This document shows, in pieces, positions 13,969 through 15,239 of a stretch of DNA of 15,239 nucleotides (the first letter of the stretch is position 1; each line of letters begins with the position of its first letter). Under the pieces are notes generated by a model that did no database searches, was not told the DNA's origin, and was given only the letters and a program-made list of their open reading frames with translations. The stretch lies in NCBI GenBank assembly GCA_959020035.1, contig CAUEQX010000030.1, positions 1 through 15,239 of the forward strand. The letters are read 5' to 3'. The translations under genes and the position numbers were made by a program. The DNA is from an uncultured Collinsella sp. (GTDB lineage Bacteria > Actinomycetota > Coriobacteriia > Coriobacteriales > Coriobacteriaceae).

Positions 13969-15239
13969 ATGGCTGGTAATCACTTTAAGGGCAGCGATAG
14001 CGGCCGCCCTGCAGTTCCGCCGCGTCCGAACGGGGCTGGTAAGGCCGGCACGCCGGGTGGCGCTGGACAGGGCGGTTCCGGTAAGCGCGTGTCCCCGGGC
14101 GAGACGGCGATGTTTACCGCTCTGTACGAGCAGTCTCAAAAGGCAAAAAAGACCGGCCATGCAAGAGGAAATGTCTTTGCGGGCGGTGCAACCTCTGCGT
14201 CGCAGCCGAGCGGGGCTCCTTCGGTACCTGCGAACAACGCAGGTGCTGCCAACGCCGCGAATGGCGCCGGCAACGTTAATGCCGGCAAGGCCGACAACAA
14301 TACTCCCTCTGCCGGTGGCGCGGGGCTTACGGGTAACCTCGGCACGATTTACACCGGCGCCTCCGAGACAGGCACGTTCGCCCGCCTGGATGATAGCGGT
14401 GCCGAGTTTGCGGGCTCGGGTTCCAAGGAAGATTATTACGATTTTGGCTTGAACTACGGTAGCGATGCTTCGTCGAGTTCGACCTCTGACGGTCTGGTCC
14501 GTCATCGCCATCGCAAGGGCGAGCGCAAAAAGCGTCACACCGGCGCCATTATTGCCGCTGTAGTCGCGGTGCTTCTCGTTGCGCTTGGCGCAAGCGGCTT
14601 TATGCTGCTTAACTCGGCAAAGACCGTAAAGAGCGAAGCGAAGGAGGCTGTCGAGATCGTCGGTGGCCTTAAGGACAAGGTCACGTCGGGCGATTTTTCG
14701 ACGCTGCCTGACGACGCGAAGAAGATCGATGAGCTCTGTAACAGCATGAAGGCGGAGACCTCGAGCCCGCTGTGGACGGCGGCTTCGTTTATCCCGGTGT
14801 ATGGCAGCGATATCAATGCGGCCCGCACCATGATTGACGCCCTGTCCGATGTCTCGAGCAATGCGCTGGTTCCCATGGCCGATAACCTTTCGCAGGCTAC
14901 GCCCGGCAAGCTGTTCCAGGACGGCATGATTAACGTGTCCGCGCTGCAGGCGGTCGCCGATTCGCTTTCCAGCAGCTCGAAGGTGTTCAAGAGCGCCAAC
15001 GAGAAGGTCCAGGGCATTGGCAATACTCATATTTCCCAGGTGACCGAGCTGGTCGATAAGGCCAAGGACGGCTTTGCCACCCTCAACGGCGCGGTTGACG
15101 CGGCGGAGAAGGTCGCCCCCGTCCTTCCCCAGATGCTCGGCGCCAACGGCCAGACGCGCAACTACCTTATGTACGCCATGAACAACGTCGAGATTCGTGC
15201 CTGCGGCGGCTTTGGCGGTTCGCAGGGCCTGATTTCGGT
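13969..15239 (+). CDS. DUF4012-domain membrane-anchored protein (partial, C-terminus beyond window)
   Basis: The first 423 residues are present. The N-terminus (1-180) is hydrophilic and rich in Gly, Ala, Asn and Ser with long low-complexity stretches, then a basic HRHRKGERKKRH segment precedes a single transmembrane helix (about 181-205). Outside the membrane a helical region (205-385) leads to the DUF4012 start, recognised by VLPQMLGANGQTRNYLMYAM followed by NNVEIRACGGFGGSQGLIS; relatives read NNAEIRATGGF. The domain is found in actinobacterial and related cell-envelope proteins, often near polysaccharide or cell-wall genes, but its activity is not established. The start has a GCGAGG box 8 bases upstream. 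Reading continues to the last base, so at least the bulk of DUF4012 is missing only because the window ends. Confidence 0.85.
   Translation, partial: MAGNHFKGSDSGRPAVPPRPNGAGKAGTPGGAGQGGSGKRVSPGETAMFTALYEQSQKAKKTGHARGNVFAGGATSASQPSGAPSVPANNAGAANAANGAGNVNAGKADNNTPSAGGAGLTGNLGTIYTGASETGTFARLDDSGAEFAGSGSKEDYYDFGLNYGSDASSSSTSDGLVRHRHRKGERKKRHTGAIIAAVVAVLLVALGASGFMLLNSAKTVKSEAKEAVEIVGGLKDKVTSGDFSTLPDDAKKIDELCNSMKAETSSPLWTAASFIPVYGSDINAARTMIDALSDVSSNALVPMADNLSQATPGKLFQDGMINVSALQAVADSLSSSSKVFKSANEKVQGIGNTHISQVTELVDKAKDGFATLNGAVDAAEKVAPVLPQMLGANGQTRNYLMYAMNNVEIRACGGFGGSQGLIS

Noticed and set aside
13939..15030. A 363-codon open frame on the minus strand
   Set aside because: It is the complement of the DUF4012 gene, whose translation shows clear domain similarity; the antisense product shows none.

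Overview
The window looks like the chromosome of a high-GC actinobacterium of the class Coriobacteriia, most likely Collinsella or a close relative. This is inferred from codon use, the style of the proteins (zinc-ribbon lipoprotein-like proteins, a DUF4012 protein, a Sau3AI-type restriction system) and the palindromic intergenic repeats. No database search was possible.

Layout. (1) Positions 1-574: a HicA/HicB toxin-antitoxin pair on the minus strand, with hicB cut by the window edge and a promoter/operator in front of hicA. (2) 620-2626: a single mosaic membrane protein (zinc ribbon, transmembrane helix, EF-hand, leucine-rich and YD repeats). Inverted copies of one palindromic element lie on both sides of it, followed by two further palindromes that separate it from its convergent neighbour. 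(3) 2651-5695: a large M16C (presequence-protease-like) zinc metallopeptidase on the minus strand. (4) 5696-6263: a gene-free stretch of almost 570 bases filled with repeats: a cluster of about four 22-bp dyad units, then two 47-bp direct repeats that each hold three GAGAGATA boxes, with a candidate promoter between them. (5) 6264-7730: an AlbA_2/Schlafen-type, GHKL-ATPase-like protein with a winged helix, probably the factor that reads the GAGAGATA boxes. (6) 7831-8322: an unrecognised 163-residue protein behind a 20-bp palindrome next to a TATACT box. (7) 8448-11356: a divergent restriction-modification pair, a C5-cytosine methyltransferase and a Sau3AI/MutH-family endonuclease, predicted to act on GATC. 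(8) 11412-12098: a DUF5710 protein with two CxxC pairs. (9) 12385-12565: a tRNA-Val(GAC) gene with a good promoter and a strong terminator. (10) 12797-13819: a DMT/EamA-family transporter. (11) 13969 to the end: the first 423 residues of a DUF4012 membrane-anchored protein.

How the parts may work together. The stretch from 6264 to 12098 has the make-up of a small accessory or defence cluster (AlbA_2 ATPase, orphan gene, GATC restriction-modification, DUF5710 protein), lying between the M16 protease and a tRNA gene. The other genes look like ordinary housekeeping or envelope functions. The most notable non-coding structure is the GAGAGATA array in front of the AlbA_2 gene.
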